From assembly GCA_031308135.1 (NCBI GenBank), contig JAHLJT010002630.1, positions 99,693,608 to 99,757,607 of the forward strand: a stretch of 64,000 nt of DNA, written 5' to 3'. Positions 23,304 through 34,595 of the stretch are shown piece by piece. How positions within the stretch are numbered: position 1 is the first letter of the stretch; every line of letters starts with the position of its first letter. Below the pieces are notes generated by a model. That model was given only the letters and a program-made list of their open reading frames with translations, made no database searches and was not told the origin of the DNA. Source of the DNA: Acheta domesticus (Eukaryota > Arthropoda > Insecta > Orthoptera > Gryllidae). A program made the position numbers and the translations under genes.

Positions 23304-23586
23304 CTAAAAATCCTCGCCCGCTCGGTGAAAGCGCCACAGCTCTGCGCAGAAGGCCAGCGCAGACGCGAAAAGGCCTGCGCACAGCAGCTGCAGAGGTCCG
23401 GAGACGTCTTTCAGCGCCAGAATCTTGGTTTCATTTTCGCGCAGCTGTGGTTTGTCCTCCCTTTCTAGACTCATGCGGAAGAGTGCGCCATAAGATGCGT
23501 TAAAATCATCCTTCCACTTACGAAGAAGTCCCGTCTCTTCCACTTGTAGGATAAACAATTTCAAATGTGGAGACCACGGCCAATTC
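23304..23586 (-). CDS. IR gene 2, last exon (copy B, open)
   Basis: Acceptor CTCCTTGTCAACAG on the minus strand, then NWPWSPHLKLFILQVEETGL, a variable part, ILALKDVSGPLQLLCAGLF as TM3 onset, and a short tail ending AGEDF before TAG at 23306-23304. It starts in phase 2 and matches the preceding exon. Frame open throughout, in contrast to copy A (15324-15607). Confidence 0.85.
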
Positions 23587-26358
23587 CTGTTGACAAGGAG
23601 AAAAATTGAAATCTCTTTGAAGATTGTTAGGCGTACTAAAAAAATGGTAACACACTCTAAAGAACGATCATATTGAAACATCTTCCTCACGTAAGAAAAC
23701 ACATTGTTTGAAAAACAATAAAAGCTGAGAATTGAGACTAATACGATTTGTGTTTTAAGAAGAAATTAAAAGTGTTGCTACAACTACATATACTTTTTCG
23801 AATCAGTAACGATTGCATAAAATTATAAAACAGTAATTTGTGTACTTATTAACGTGTCTCAGCTATCACAAGCAAAAATCATGGTATCGTATTACGCGCG
23901 AAAGTTCAATTTATTCAAAGGTTCAATCATCAACACATTCGACAATACATCCAGAAATTCGAATTTGCAAAGTTGGAAAATCATGACATGATGATTGAAG
24001 CTAAAGATATTTTACTTCATGAATTCTTTGCTTCAAAATTAGATCTCTAAATATGATTATTAATATTTTTTTGGACAATATAAGTAGTTTCGACTATTTT
24101 TTACAATGTTTCAAATTTGCAAGTTGCTATTTCCCGCGCTTCCTCTGCCGGGGAAAATGTTTCACGAAATTGACTAAAGTTTAGATGGATACTGTAATGG
24201 GACGGACGCACGCGTCAGGATTCGACGTACGTGCAAAATATTATTTCTTTAACATTGAGCGCGTTCAAAAGCGGAGGCAAGAAAAAGTGGGCGCTTTAAC
24301 TACCTGCGGTGCGCGGGGCATACCGTAGGCAAGCCGCCGTCGTATAAAAACACTTTTTCCAGATTTAAGGGCGGCAACTTATGAATAATTTCATCAACAT
24401 TATGCTAAAATCTATAAAAGATTCTAATTGGTGTCACCTCTAAAATGCCCCTGCCCCTCCCTAACGATACTTCGGTTTTTCTTTCTTGGCGCGTGGGGGG
24501 TGTGTCATCAAAATGGAATATCTCTCGGTATTTCGCGTCGTTCTCCGTTGTGCCGCCAGTAATCGCATGATCGACAGCCGCTCCCGCTCTGTACTCCCAG
24601 CTGCAGAACCGAGAACGACGCGAAATACCGTGAGATATTGCATTGGAAAACGAGTAACGGTGAAAAAGTGGAAAAAATGATAACAAAAACATTATTATTA
24701 TTAATATTATCGACCTTAGTAAATTAACTTAATTCCATTTCAAATCTGTAAGGGAATTTTAGGGTTTTGCACTGGAATTAACTTGCACAAATTTGTTAAA
24801 TAATGTATTCTTTATATTTCATTCAGAAACATTTCTAATAATTAAGTAATACCAGAAAGATATTTTTAGTCTTTCGTTTGAGCAGCTACATGTCATTGTG
24901 ATGCTTTATCCAGAATGATAAAATAAAAAAATCAAAAGAAATAGCGTATTCTTTTTTAAATGTTTCAACTACTGTAATTATTATTGTTATTGTTATTATT
25001 ATTGTTATTATTATTATTGTTATTATTATTAATATTATTATTATTATTGCAAGCGTAATATGGCCATTCATTAGCATGAACTCTTCCGTTTTTCTATGCC
25101 CACATCTCATTTTCTCTCATACAGCTATCGTCCTTATTTTAGCTCAAATACTCGTATACACGTTGCCTCATTGTGGCCCACTGCCCGTTGCCTTCCTATG
25201 GAAGGCTAGCCCGAGTCGTTCCCACACCTTATTGAGCATCGGATGCTCGGCTTCGATGGCCGAGCGAATTTCGCTCGGTGGATTGCGGCCCAGCAAAACT
25301 CTATCCTACTTGCCTGACGTCTAGAGGATTTTTGCGAACTGCCACGACGCTAGAGCAAAATGGTCTCATGCAGGACTCTAGTGTTCCACAAAGGAGGAAA
25401 GAAGAAGAAGAAAAGAGAATGGGAATGGAAAGAAATGAAATTAGAAGTGGGAGAATTTAAATACTTCGGCTTCACATTTTCTTACAACTTAAGAACGGAG
25501 AGACACATTTGGGAAATTAATAGAAGAGCAGTAATTGCATCAAAATAAGTATGGTCTCTCAACATATTCAGCATAGTAGACTTGAAAATACGCGATACTG
25601 CAAGTATTACAAAGTATCAAAACACAGAGAGGCAAACCAAAATATCTCACAAATCCAGGACACAAGTCAGAAGTCATCACTGCAAAATTCCGGTGTGGAA
25701 ATGGGATATTAGGAAACCTCTTTTGAAAGACAGATGGCGAAATCTGCTTCTGGGAAGAAGAAGAAGCAATGGAAAATGTAATTAAATGTGTCCAAGAAGG
25801 AAAAACAAACCAAAAGTAGATAGAGAAAATACTAGATGAAGGAGGAGAGGGAGAGCCCTTATTGAGACTTAAAGAAGAAAGAAGAAAACAGAAAATAAAT
25901 TAGGCACAACTATTCGTTAATTTTCCGTTTTGAGACTTTAGGTAATAACATGATACATGCAAACAAGGTAAGGTATGTCGAGGTTTTAAAAAAGGTGCGA
26001 TTATAATGCCTGTTTTATATACTCACCGTCTACTGCTGAAATGTGTCTGAAATAATGATAAGCTTTCTCTCATTTCTCTATAGAACATAACTTCGGGATA
26101 ATCGGTAGCACCAAATTTCTGCCAATCTTTAGAGCCACGGAATAATGCATAGCGTTCAGTTGTTTTATTTCTGAAAAGTTCTGAAAACTCTTGGTCATTG
26201 TAAAAACTTCGTAAAGAAATTTTCGGTAGAATATCTTGCACTTCTGGCATGAGTTCGTCTCCGCGTATTAACAAAGTAATCTTCTCATTAGCCAGCTGCT
26301 CGAATGTGTTTATCTGTGCTTCATGTTCGGGATTCGTAATAAGGTCAAACAGGCGGCC
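23304..26358 (-). CDS. Second ionotropic receptor gene (IR gene 2), last two exons
   Basis: Exons 26358-26027 and 23586-23304 on the minus strand join in phase to give 204 residues plus stop, covering the S2 lobe and TM3 of an IR channel. They match IR gene 1 exon for exon (332-nt exon; NWPWS start of the last exon), so the two genes are paralogues placed tail to tail. The exon with TM1 and TM2 should lie at higher coordinates, but a Ty3/gypsy element begins at 26494 and a gap and unrelated zinc-finger sequence follow. The 5' part is therefore missing from this assembly: displaced, deleted, or on the far side of a misjoin. Predicted role: a chemosensory cation-channel subunit in the dendritic membrane; ligand unknown. 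Confidence 0.82.
24470..24650. repeat. Foldback MITE, family M1 (copy B)
   Basis: Counterpart of 16490-16668, with arms CTCGGTATTTCGCGTCGTTC and GAACGACGCGAAATACCGTG. Confidence 0.72.
24974..25049. repeat. (ATT)n microsatellite (copy B)
   Basis: ATT/GTT trinucleotide run, longer than the copy-A version at 16994-17048. Confidence 0.9.
25340..25900 (+). mobile_element. Non-LTR retrotransposon 3' fragment
   Basis: In shifting plus-strand frames: YFGFTFSYNLRTERHIWEIN with RRAVIASK near 25460-25548 resembles the post-catalytic reverse-transcriptase segment of insect LINEs. A later part reads AKFRCGN near 25686, then EEEEAMENVIKC, and a lysine/glutamate-rich end GEGEPLLRLKEERRKQK near 25845-25893, the usual order of such a C-terminus. 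Several frameshifts. The first 90 bases are also present at the right edge of copy A. Confidence 0.6.
26027..26358 (-). CDS. IR gene 2, S2-lobe exon
   Basis: Minus-strand acceptor GAATTTTCTGTTCCAG, then GRLFDLITNPEHEAQINTFE; ends FSSRR with donor GTGAGT at 26026. It is 332 nt, the same length and phases as 7167-7498. Only one copy exists because it lies to the right of the overlap. Confidence 0.87.
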
Positions 26359-26493
26359 CTGGAACAGAAAATTCACTACCTATAAATACTGATGATCAGG
26401 GCTCGTATTTTCATGACAAAAATCAACGAAATATCCAAGAATTATGGTCTAAAATGTATGTATGTATGTATATATATATATATGTATATATAT

Positions 26494-27530
26494 TGTGACC
26501 GTACTTACCTTTGCTGGCTCACGGTTACACATATCATAAAATTTTTTTTTTTGTATGGGTACAGGAGTTCTTTAAGGGGGTTACTTTAATCTACAGTATC
26601 TGGATTCAAAGGCCTACTATCATATGAACAGAATTTATTAGAACAAAAGAACAATAAGACATCATTACATTACCAACATAGCTTGCATCATTGCTTTGAT
26701 CATAATTCTATGGTTCATTCTGTACATCTCTAACCTTCCCACCATTACATTATCATTCCCGCTTATGCAACTTCCAACCCTTTGGAAAAACTACGTGCCA
26801 TTCATATGCTACTACGCACATCATTACTTTCAACGTTACACAGTGAGCATCCTGAACTGGCGTTTCATTTAATTTTCCTTCTATTTGTTCACAATTAGAA
26901 TTACTTATCTGATCGTTACGATCGTCGATTTCTACGTGACGCGTTGCTGCCCGTTCCGCCTGAGGCCGGGAGGTAACCTTGATGCCCGCGATGCTCCGTC
27001 TGCCCACGTGTCACCGCAGCCCGTTTCCAATCCACCGGCGTCGCCTTCCCACGGTTTCTTTCTTCACACGATGACTTTAATCGTATCAGCTCAGCAGCTC
27101 CACCGCATAATCACACATCAGCACAGCCGCACCAACTATCATTAACCCGCATCGCCCACGTGTCCGTGCACTGTTTCCCCTTTTTATTTAAATTTCGTAA
27201 TTATTCTCTCTTAAATAAGTTCACCACAATCCTTACACTCGCTTATTGCACAGTTCATCACAATTTTTCTTTCTTAAATACCTGTTGCCCCGATTACACT
27301 GGATTTCTTGTACATCAAAGCATCGCTCTCTAACCACCATTGCATACCGTCCTCACGCCATGCTGCTCAACCGCCAACTGTCGCTTTTGCGCGGTCAGAC
27401 CGATCAGTTCCCACTACCCCGTGCGCTCGTTCACGACTCTGTCGATCCGTTCCGCCGCGGTTCCTCACTCTGCGCGCTACTTTTGAATGTGGTGGAGCGC
27501 CTATTCTTTGTGTTTTGACCAATACGGTCA
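26494..27530 (-). repeat. 3' LTR of the Ty3/gypsy element
   Basis: About 1037 bp. On the minus strand it is preceded by a G-rich tract (GTGGGGGGGTT, 27534-27544) that is the likely polypurine tract. Open frames inside it are duplicated in the other LTR and have no coding meaning. Confidence 0.92.
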
Positions 27531-27611
27531 AATAACCCCCCCACGTTATCAAGATTTTTTTTTTACACAGTGAAAAATAATCTTCTAATCCATTGCTTCC
27601 AGGGTTCTCCT

Positions 27612-28658
27612 TTAGTTTTGATCTTGTCCCTCATGGTATGCCTTCAAGTTGTAAAAGTTGTATTGTTCGACTGTTTCTCCCCGCTCATCCATTAGTTCCG
27701 CCACATTTGGAGCTTTAATTGCCTTTATCTCATATGGTCCTTCATAAAGGAGGAAAAATTTCGAATAAGTTTTTAGTTTGGGATTTGACACTCTAGGTAC
27801 CCTAACCAATACCTTTTGTCCCACCTTGAATTCGTATGGCGTTTTTCTTCATTTTTGCTAGTCGTACTTCGCTCATTTTGACTAAATTCTCGCGGACTGT
27901 TTCCTGTGATGGCTCCTGCGGTCTTTGGAATACCTCTTCTCTGTCAAGTGCGTATAAAACGTGGGGTGGTCTACGTCCAAAATGTGCCTCGTACGGTGTA
28001 ATAACCGTGCTATCGTGTGGAATGGACGGCAACCACCTATTAATCTCCGGTATTAGCTCTCCCCATCTGTCGTGCTGCTCGTGGCAATATGTTCTGAACA
28101 TTCTAGATAATTCCCTCATGACCCGTTCCGCCGGATTTGATTGTGGATGTCGGATTGACGTAAATACTGGTTTTGTTCCAAGTCCCATCAATGTTTGCTG
28201 CCACTGTCGGCTGGTAAACATGGTTCCATGATCTGACAGTATTCTTTGGTATGGTCCTGCTACGTCAAAAAATATTCTTTAACTTCCTCAGACAAGTTTG
28301 AGCATTCGTTCTCTTTATGGGGTAAATTTGGACGAATTTCGAAAATACGTCAATAGTTACAAATATGTGCTGGTTTCCATTTCTGGTTTTCGGCAGTGGT
28401 CCGTAAAATATCCACGGCTGCTATGTCATTTTTCCCAAGCGGAATTATTGATTGCATGGGTCCTGCAAAGCTCTTGTTTGGGTACTTCGCCTTCTGACAT
28501 AAGTTGCATTGACTCACGACCTTTCTAATTTGCCGGGCCATTCCCCTCCAGTAACATAGTTCTTGTATTACCTTCGTAATTTTCTCCGCTCCGAAATGTG
28601 CCATGGACGTATGAACATGCTTAATCAATTGCTCCGTGATACTCTTAGGTATCCACAA
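27612..28658 (-). CDS. Integrase of the Ty3/gypsy pol (frameshifted)
   Basis: The HHCC zinc-binding module is seen as HVHTSMAHFG followed by CNLCQKAK (about 28620-28480). An AVDI segment near 28430 fits the first catalytic aspartate. The catalytic core continues in other frames to FTSIRHPQSNPAERVMRELS (about 28165), which contains the region of the catalytic glutamate. The C-terminal part ends at 27612 and shows no obvious chromodomain. Frame changes near 28350, 28220 and 27810. Confidence 0.83.
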
Positions 28659-28873
28659 CCCTAAATATTTCTGCGTTTCTTGTCACTCTCCTGTCACCAC
28701 TCCCTGGATTAACTTCCATTCATCTTGCTTCTCCTCCATTTCCTCGTAATCCGGGTCTTCCCGTGACATTCTCCCCTCTTTGTAAGACTTTACCTTACTA
28801 ATGTCAGGATCTTGTTCCTGTAGCGCAATTAGGTCTTCCCAATCGACTAGCGGCGCGTCCGTCACTCCAAGGT

Positions 28874-30278
28874 CTATCGCTGCCACTTGAAACTGCCTTT
28901 CGTTAGCGTAAGCCTCGTTTCCCTTGGAGTCTTCCTGCTTAGTAGGTCGGGTAAGTAGTTTAACTCCCCTTTACAGTGTTCTACATCAAATGAAAATTGC
29001 TGCAGATACAAGGTCCATCTATACAATCGATCATTCTGTGTATGGCATCTGTTTAAAAACGTCAGGGCCTTATGATCTGTGCGCACAATGAAGTGCCTAC
29101 CCATCAAATAGGGTCCTTAATTTGGTAATAGCCCATACAATAGCCCCCGCTTCTTTTTCAGTCGTGGTGTACCGAATCTCTGGGCCTTTGAGCACCCGAC
29201 TAATGATTGCGATGATTTTCTCTCTTCCTTCCACCTCCTGATACAGTACGGCCCCCATTCCGAAGTCGCTACTGTCAGTTTGTAGTATGCACGTTTTGCT
29301 AAAGTCAGGGTGTGCTACCACACAATGCCTGTAAAACATGGCCCTTGATTTCATTAAATGCCTCCTCATGGGAATCATCCCACTTCCATCTCTTCCCTTT
29401 TTTGCAACAGCTTATAAAACGGTGACATTATCATAGCGAAGTTAGGGCAGAACCGAGCATAATAATTACAAGTGCCAATCAGCCGCCGAACTTGTCTGAC
29501 ATTCTTGGCGCCGGAATTTGTTGTATCTCCCGAATCGTGTCCTGCTTCATACCAATGCCCTCTGTCGTGATCTCGTACCCCAGAAAATGGATAGTCCTCG
29601 TAGCCCATCTCGACTTCTTGATGTTCAACACCAAATTGTTTTCCTTCAGTATGCCGAACAGCTCTCGTAAATCTCGAAGATGCTCGGAAATGGATTTGGA
29701 TTTAATCACAACATCATCAACGTAAACTGTCACTCTGTCCTGTAGTCGACCCCCTATTATCCTGTCAATGCACTGAACCAGTGCTGCCCCGCTTGTTTCG
29801 CAGACCAAATGGTACTCTTCTGAAGACGTAGCATATTCCTTCCACCATGAATCCCGTGTACTGTTGGTCTTCCTCAGCGATTTTCATTTGCCAATAGGCC
29901 CTACTGAAGTCCGTGCACGAGAACACCTCGCACCCCTCCGAATCCTCTCAGAATTCCCTCCACTTCCGGAGGAGCGTCTCGGTATGGCAAGGTCACAGCA
30001 TTCAGTCTTCTCGCGTCTAAGCAAATCCGAAGTCCTCCGTCCTTCTTCTTAACGATGACTATCGGACTGGTGTAAGATGTGGACGCCCTCTTTATGATCC
30101 CTTCTTCCGTCATCTCTCTGATCAATTCCGCTACTTCTTTTCGATAGGCTGCAGGTATGGGATAGTTCCTCTCCCTGAATGGTGTATAGTCTGTTAATTG
30201 TATCCTAAATTCGTACTCCTTAATAGGTTCACCGTTTTTCATAAATATTTTCTTGTTCTCTAATAGCAATTCCTTCAA
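28874..30278 (-). CDS. Reverse transcriptase and RNase H of the Ty3/gypsy pol (frameshifted)
   Basis: The fragments run in order. RT fingers/palm contain YTSPIVIVKKKDGGLRICLD near 30140-30030 (30278-29901). The active site YVDD is at 29724-29713, followed by NIKKSRWATRTIHFLGYEIT. The RNase H region is LQTDSSDFGMGAVLY (29290) and then DHKALTFLNRC and LPDLLSRK (29075-28935). These are standard Ty3/gypsy motifs. Frame changes occur near 30276, 29850, 29560, 29377 and 29100, mostly single-base indels. Confidence 0.87.
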
Positions 30279-30833
30279 CTCGATTTTACCCTATCATCCA
30301 ACATCTCAGCTCCGTCAGCCTGTTGCTCTATCCACTCCTCCACGCTTTCACCACTTATTACTCCCGCGCTAATATTGTATTCTTCGTACTCCTCGCCTCC
30401 TGTATCAATCCACATCTCGTCTCCGTTTACAATGATGTGCCCCTTTTCGAGATTTATGACAGCCCGATTGTTCGCCAGGAAATCCATCCCCAATATAACC
30501 GATACAACAAATGCCTCACCACCAGCGCAACCATCTCGTACATTATACCCACCAATACATACTTCTAACATCACTTGTTTCGTAATGGGGCTTGACCTCT
30601 TCTGGGTGGCCCCAATTACATACGACCTCGTCATCGGTAATGCCGCCACATGTTTTCCCCGTCGCCACTAACCTCTCATAATAATCCTCCGAAATCGCGC
30701 TCGCCACACATCCTGTGTCAACCAATGCTTCCACTTCTTCACCTAAGCATGATATCATGACGGTTGGACATTTCCGACGAATCTTCTGGCTGCTTTTTCT
30801 CTTGATCCAGGGCTCATCCTCGTAATCGACCAC
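30275..30833 (-). CDS. Protease domain of the Ty3/gypsy pol (frameshifted)
   Basis: Aspartic protease that matures Gag and Pol. The catalytic D-T-G lies at about 30719-30711 within EALVDTGCVASAIS. The later flap/ILGMDFL part (VILGMDFLANNRAVINLEKG) is in another frame after about 30640. It overlaps the gag end in a different frame, so a translational frameshift is possible in addition to decay. Confidence 0.8.
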
Positions 30834-32635
30834 TTGAAATGACTTGATGGAAACCTCGTTGCCTTACTCCGTGATTGTTCGTGTTGGGGTCTCCCGTCAA
30901 CACGAACTCCCTTCGTTAAATTTGGGTTGTAACCCGTCCCGCTGGTATTTGGTCTCATTTCGTTACCACGTGAACCTTCTCCTCCGTTTCCTCCATTAGG
31001 TTGTCTCGACCGCTCGCCGTTCCTTCGACTTTCGCTCTCCTGCTGCCTATCATATCCTCTTTGGTTTTCTCCACCCCTCTGATCACCCCAAACTCTAGCG
31101 CTTTGCTTTCCTCCCCTCTCTTGCTCTTGAGCGCCCCTCACCATCATTGCATTTACATTCACTTCATTTCTGTTTTTCGGTGCATTAGCGAACGTCAGAT
31201 CGAAGCTCCCTAATGCGTCTTGAAACTTCTCTAACTCTGTATGACACGCGCTCCTAAGCAAATTCTGGGTAGTTGTTGGAAATTGTCTGATTAGGATGCA
31301 CATGATTTCTTGATCGCTCATGGGTGGCGATAACGATCGAAATCCATGATGCGCCTAGCCGCGTAATCTCTCATTCCGCCCCCACCTGATGGCTTGTACA
31401 TACTGTTCATGAGACCCATCTTAAAATTTAGCTGGATATCCTCGCTCCAATATCTTCGAAAAAACATCTGCTTAAACTCCGTTACAGTATTTGGAAATGG
31501 TGTGATGGTGTCTGCCCAGGTCCTCGCGTTATCCTGCAGCATCTGGTATATTACCTGCGTCTTACTCTTCTCAGGGAGACAACTAACCGCTAGGTATCGC
31601 TCCACAGCTCTCATGAACGAGTATGGATTCTCTTTTACGTCGCCCGAAAATTTTAATGAGGATGGTATTGCTATATTAACTGGGCCCCCTCCCACATTTG
31701 GCGCCGTCTTAACCTCTTTTAATTCTTGAACTTCTATTTTGCAATTCCGCGATGTCGTCCTCACATTTCCGAAACGTCCTTCTGCAACTTCCTTTCTACA
31801 GGCTGCCACCGACTCCTTCAATTCTACCTTCGTGTCTGCCACCTCCCTCTTGCAGTTTTCTATCTTCCGTTCCATCCCTTGTGATACTCCCCTTCACTTG
31901 CACATGCAGTGACTCGATGGCTTTATCCTGTGCCTCAATCCGTCCTTCCATCTTTGTGGTAATGTTTCGACTAAGTTCACTGCATATCTCTTGAACTCGC
32001 CCGTCTATTCTTTGTTCCCATGACTCGAACTTCTCCACTATAACCTGGTATTGTTCTTGTATTTGTCTCACTTGCTCTTGTTTATGTTCCTTCAGTTCAT
32101 CGACGATTTTCTTTTGCTCCTCAACCATTCTCCTTTGGGCCCGTTCTTCCTGCTTCTCTAGCTCCTCAGTTATTCTCTTCTCTCGTTCTTCCTGATTCTT
32201 TTGCTCCTCGACCATTCTTCTTTGTGCCCGTTCGTCCTGCTTCTCTAGCTCCTCAACCATTCTTCTTTGTGCCCTTTCTTCCTGTCTCTCTAGTTCCTCA
32301 ACCATTCTTCTATGTGCCCGTTCTTCGAGCTTCTCTTGTCCTGCCATGATTTGATGAAGCATGCTCAGTAAGTCCTCTGTTCCGTTTCTTTTCACCATTC
32401 CCAGATTTGGTGTCGACGCACTCGCCCCCGATAACTCCATTCTGGCTCTATCCGAATCTTCTAGTAACGACTCATCCCATTTACCTCCATCATCCTCATC
32501 ATAATGATCTCTGTCCTCGCGCTTCTCTTCCTCTCCCATCATTGTGCCCGTTTGCTTTTCCATTATGCCCCCAAATTGCACCCTACTACACCTATTTCTG
32601 ACTAATCGCCCTCCTACACGCTTGATTCCACCCAA
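30755..32635 (-). CDS. gag of the Ty3/gypsy element (frameshifted)
   Basis: Structural capsid-type protein that packages the element RNA. The N-terminal part (32635 to about 31870) is a long charged coiled coil built of near-repeats of ERAQRRMVEEL and its variants. After a frame change near 31870 comes the capsid-like part with SLKFSGDVKENPYSFMRAVE and YQMLQDNARTWADT, and after another near 31320 a C-terminal part rich in R, G, N and Q without a clear CCHC knuckle. A likely start is the ATG of MEKQTGTMMGEEE rather than the first in-frame ATG. The breaks make it non-functional as assembled. The gag fragments at 12506-12960 and 18579-19020 are relatives. Confidence 0.8.
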
Positions 32636-32640
32636 AATCT

Positions 32641-34568
32641 ATTGCCCAACTTCAGAATGCTCACAGAGGCATACACCGAATACTACAAATTACTTCACTT
32701 CACACCAACGGCATCCTAATTATTCTCAAAAATGACCCTAACACAATCTGAATTGCTTTGAATTAGATGTGAGTGATGCCGCATATATTACGATCCTATA
32801 CATAACTCATCAAAAACACATACAAGAAAAAAAACACACATCAAAACAAATTATTGACCTCCGTCATCCACCTGGGAACAATTCACAAACAAAATGCACT
32901 CAAGCTCAAAACACCTAGAAATACACACAAAATAATTAAATGTAATTACACTGACATCTGTAACAAAATTCACATTGACATAATTCAACTGAATTCAAAA
33001 TATTCATTAGATTATCATTGAATCAGTCTCAGATAGTCTTCCTGCACATTACTGAATGCAATTATTTTTTTGTCATCCACCTAAAATAAAAAAAAATCTC
33101 GATAAATCTTATTCAGTTGCAACTACTTGAATTGTAATGTTCATCAAATAATTAATGCTACTATGTCTCCAAAATAGCTCATAACTTCATAATATTCATT
33201 TACACACACGTCCAATCAGTGCTTCAAAATGCACTGGGCAGCACCTAAAACCCAAATTTATATTCTAACATGAAGGATTTTGTTCCTAATGTATTGCTCA
33301 TTGAACTCAATGAATACACCTACTGTAATAATACTTCAGAAATCATACCCTAACACACTGTGTTTATTTAGATACACTCTGTAAGGACTCTTCAACAAAA
33401 TTATACCCTGATAATTACACTCATGTACACACTCACTGTAATACCACTTTCCAATAATTATGCCCTAACATATTATTCATTGCCACATATACATTATGAT
33501 CTTGTTTCATAAAAATTATCCTTGTATTGTATGATGATATACACATAGGAATGCCTTACAATAATTACCCTGGTATTTACACTGAATTCAGCGCCTTTTT
33601 ACTGGCCACGTTATAACAATCTTAAAAAGAAAACTACATTCCAATATCTGCACTACCTTAAAACACATTAATAAAATTCCCATCTATTGTTATTTAAACT
33701 CAATAGTCATCAAAATGTTTTCTAAATTGTAAATGAATTATTTCAAACAACACCTTGACACAGAGATTTGCACTTAATGTTCATCACAATGTTTTCTAAA
33801 TTGTAAATGAATTATTTCAAACAACACCTTGACACAGAAATTGGCACTTAATACTTATCAAGATATTTTCTGGATTGCAAAGGAATTAATTTACACAAAC
33901 ACCTTGGCATATGAAGTTGGCACTTAATACTCATCAAAATTTCTTCTAAATTGTAAATGAATATTTCACACAACACCTTGGCAAATGAAATTAAACTAAG
34001 CATTCATCAAATTTTCTTCTAAATTGTAAATGAATTATTTCACACAACACCTTGGCAAATGAAATTAAACTAAGCATTCATCAAATTCTCTTCTAAATTG
34101 TAAATGAATTATTTCAAACAACACCTTGATAAATGAAATTAAACTAAGCATTCATCAAATTCTCTTCTAAATTGTAAATGAATTATTTCACACAACACCT
34201 TGGCAAATGAAATTAAACTAAGGCATTCATCAAATTCTCTTCTAAATTGTAAATGAATTATTTCAAAACAACACCTTGATAAATGAAATTAAACTAAGCA
34301 TTCATCAAATTCTCTTCTAAATTGTAAATGAATTATTTCAAACAACACTTCACTGATTCCACTGCAATATGTTAGAGAATATTGATATATTTAATGCACT
34401 TAAACTCTCTTTGAAATATTTAAAACTGGAATGCTGACATTATCAAGAAATTTACACTGTCTTCTGCCTTTTCCAGTCATGCAACTAATTCAGATACCTG
34501 CTGATTAAAGTATGCACTTATGGGGATTGAATTTGTTCAAATCTAATTACAAGTTACCATCTTTCCCT
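32641..34568 (-). other. Long untranslated leader of the Ty3/gypsy element
   Basis: About 1.9 kb between the primer-binding site and gag with no coding frame. It is AT-rich, with loosely repeated ACTGTAATA/CCCTAACA motifs at 33230-33500 and a 74-bp tandem array at 33700-34350. Confidence 0.7.
33700..34350. repeat. Tandem repeat, about nine ~74-bp units
   Basis: The core TTCTAAATTGTAAATGAATT recurs near 33720, 33790, (diverged 33865), 33943, 34017, 34091, 34165, 34240 and 34315, giving a period of about 74 bp. Units also share CAACACCTTG and ATGAAATTAAACTAAGCATT. The inner units are most alike, as in an array that expands by slippage or unequal exchange. Confidence 0.88.
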
Positions 34569-34589
34569 GTCCCTGAATTTCGGGCGCCA
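34569..34589 (-). promoter_or_regulatory. Primer-binding site of the Ty3/gypsy element
   Basis: Six bases inside the 5' LTR the minus strand reads TGGCGCCCGAAATTCAGGGA. The leading TGGCGCCC resembles the complement of tRNA-Lys 3' ends used by several retroelements. The exact tRNA cannot be assigned without the host tRNA set. Confidence 0.6.
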
Positions 34590-34595
34590 ATAATA

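Larger units (their letters stand above)
18433..25429. repeat. Haplotype/duplicate copy B (right of the 1000-N gap)
   Basis: Counterpart of 12361-17432. It contains the P-like insertion at 19478-21588 and lacks the about 200-bp purine-rich block. The sequence continues beyond 25429 into the preceding exon of IR gene 2, which copy A cannot show because it stops at the gap. Confidence 0.88.

Noticed and set aside
12361..25429. Reading the two copies as a true tandem gene duplication
   Set aside because: Both boundaries coincide with contig ends at the gap, and the distinguishing IR exon 26027-26358 exists once; an assembly overlap explains this more simply.
26753..27145. Duplicate open frames (26753-27007 minus, 26885-27145 plus) repeated at 34853-35245
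   Set aside because: They are inside the two LTRs of the retrotransposon and are non-coding.
33700..34350. CRISPR-like appearance of the 74-bp repeats
   Set aside because: Units are contiguous near-identical tandem repeats without unique spacers, in a eukaryotic retrotransposon leader.
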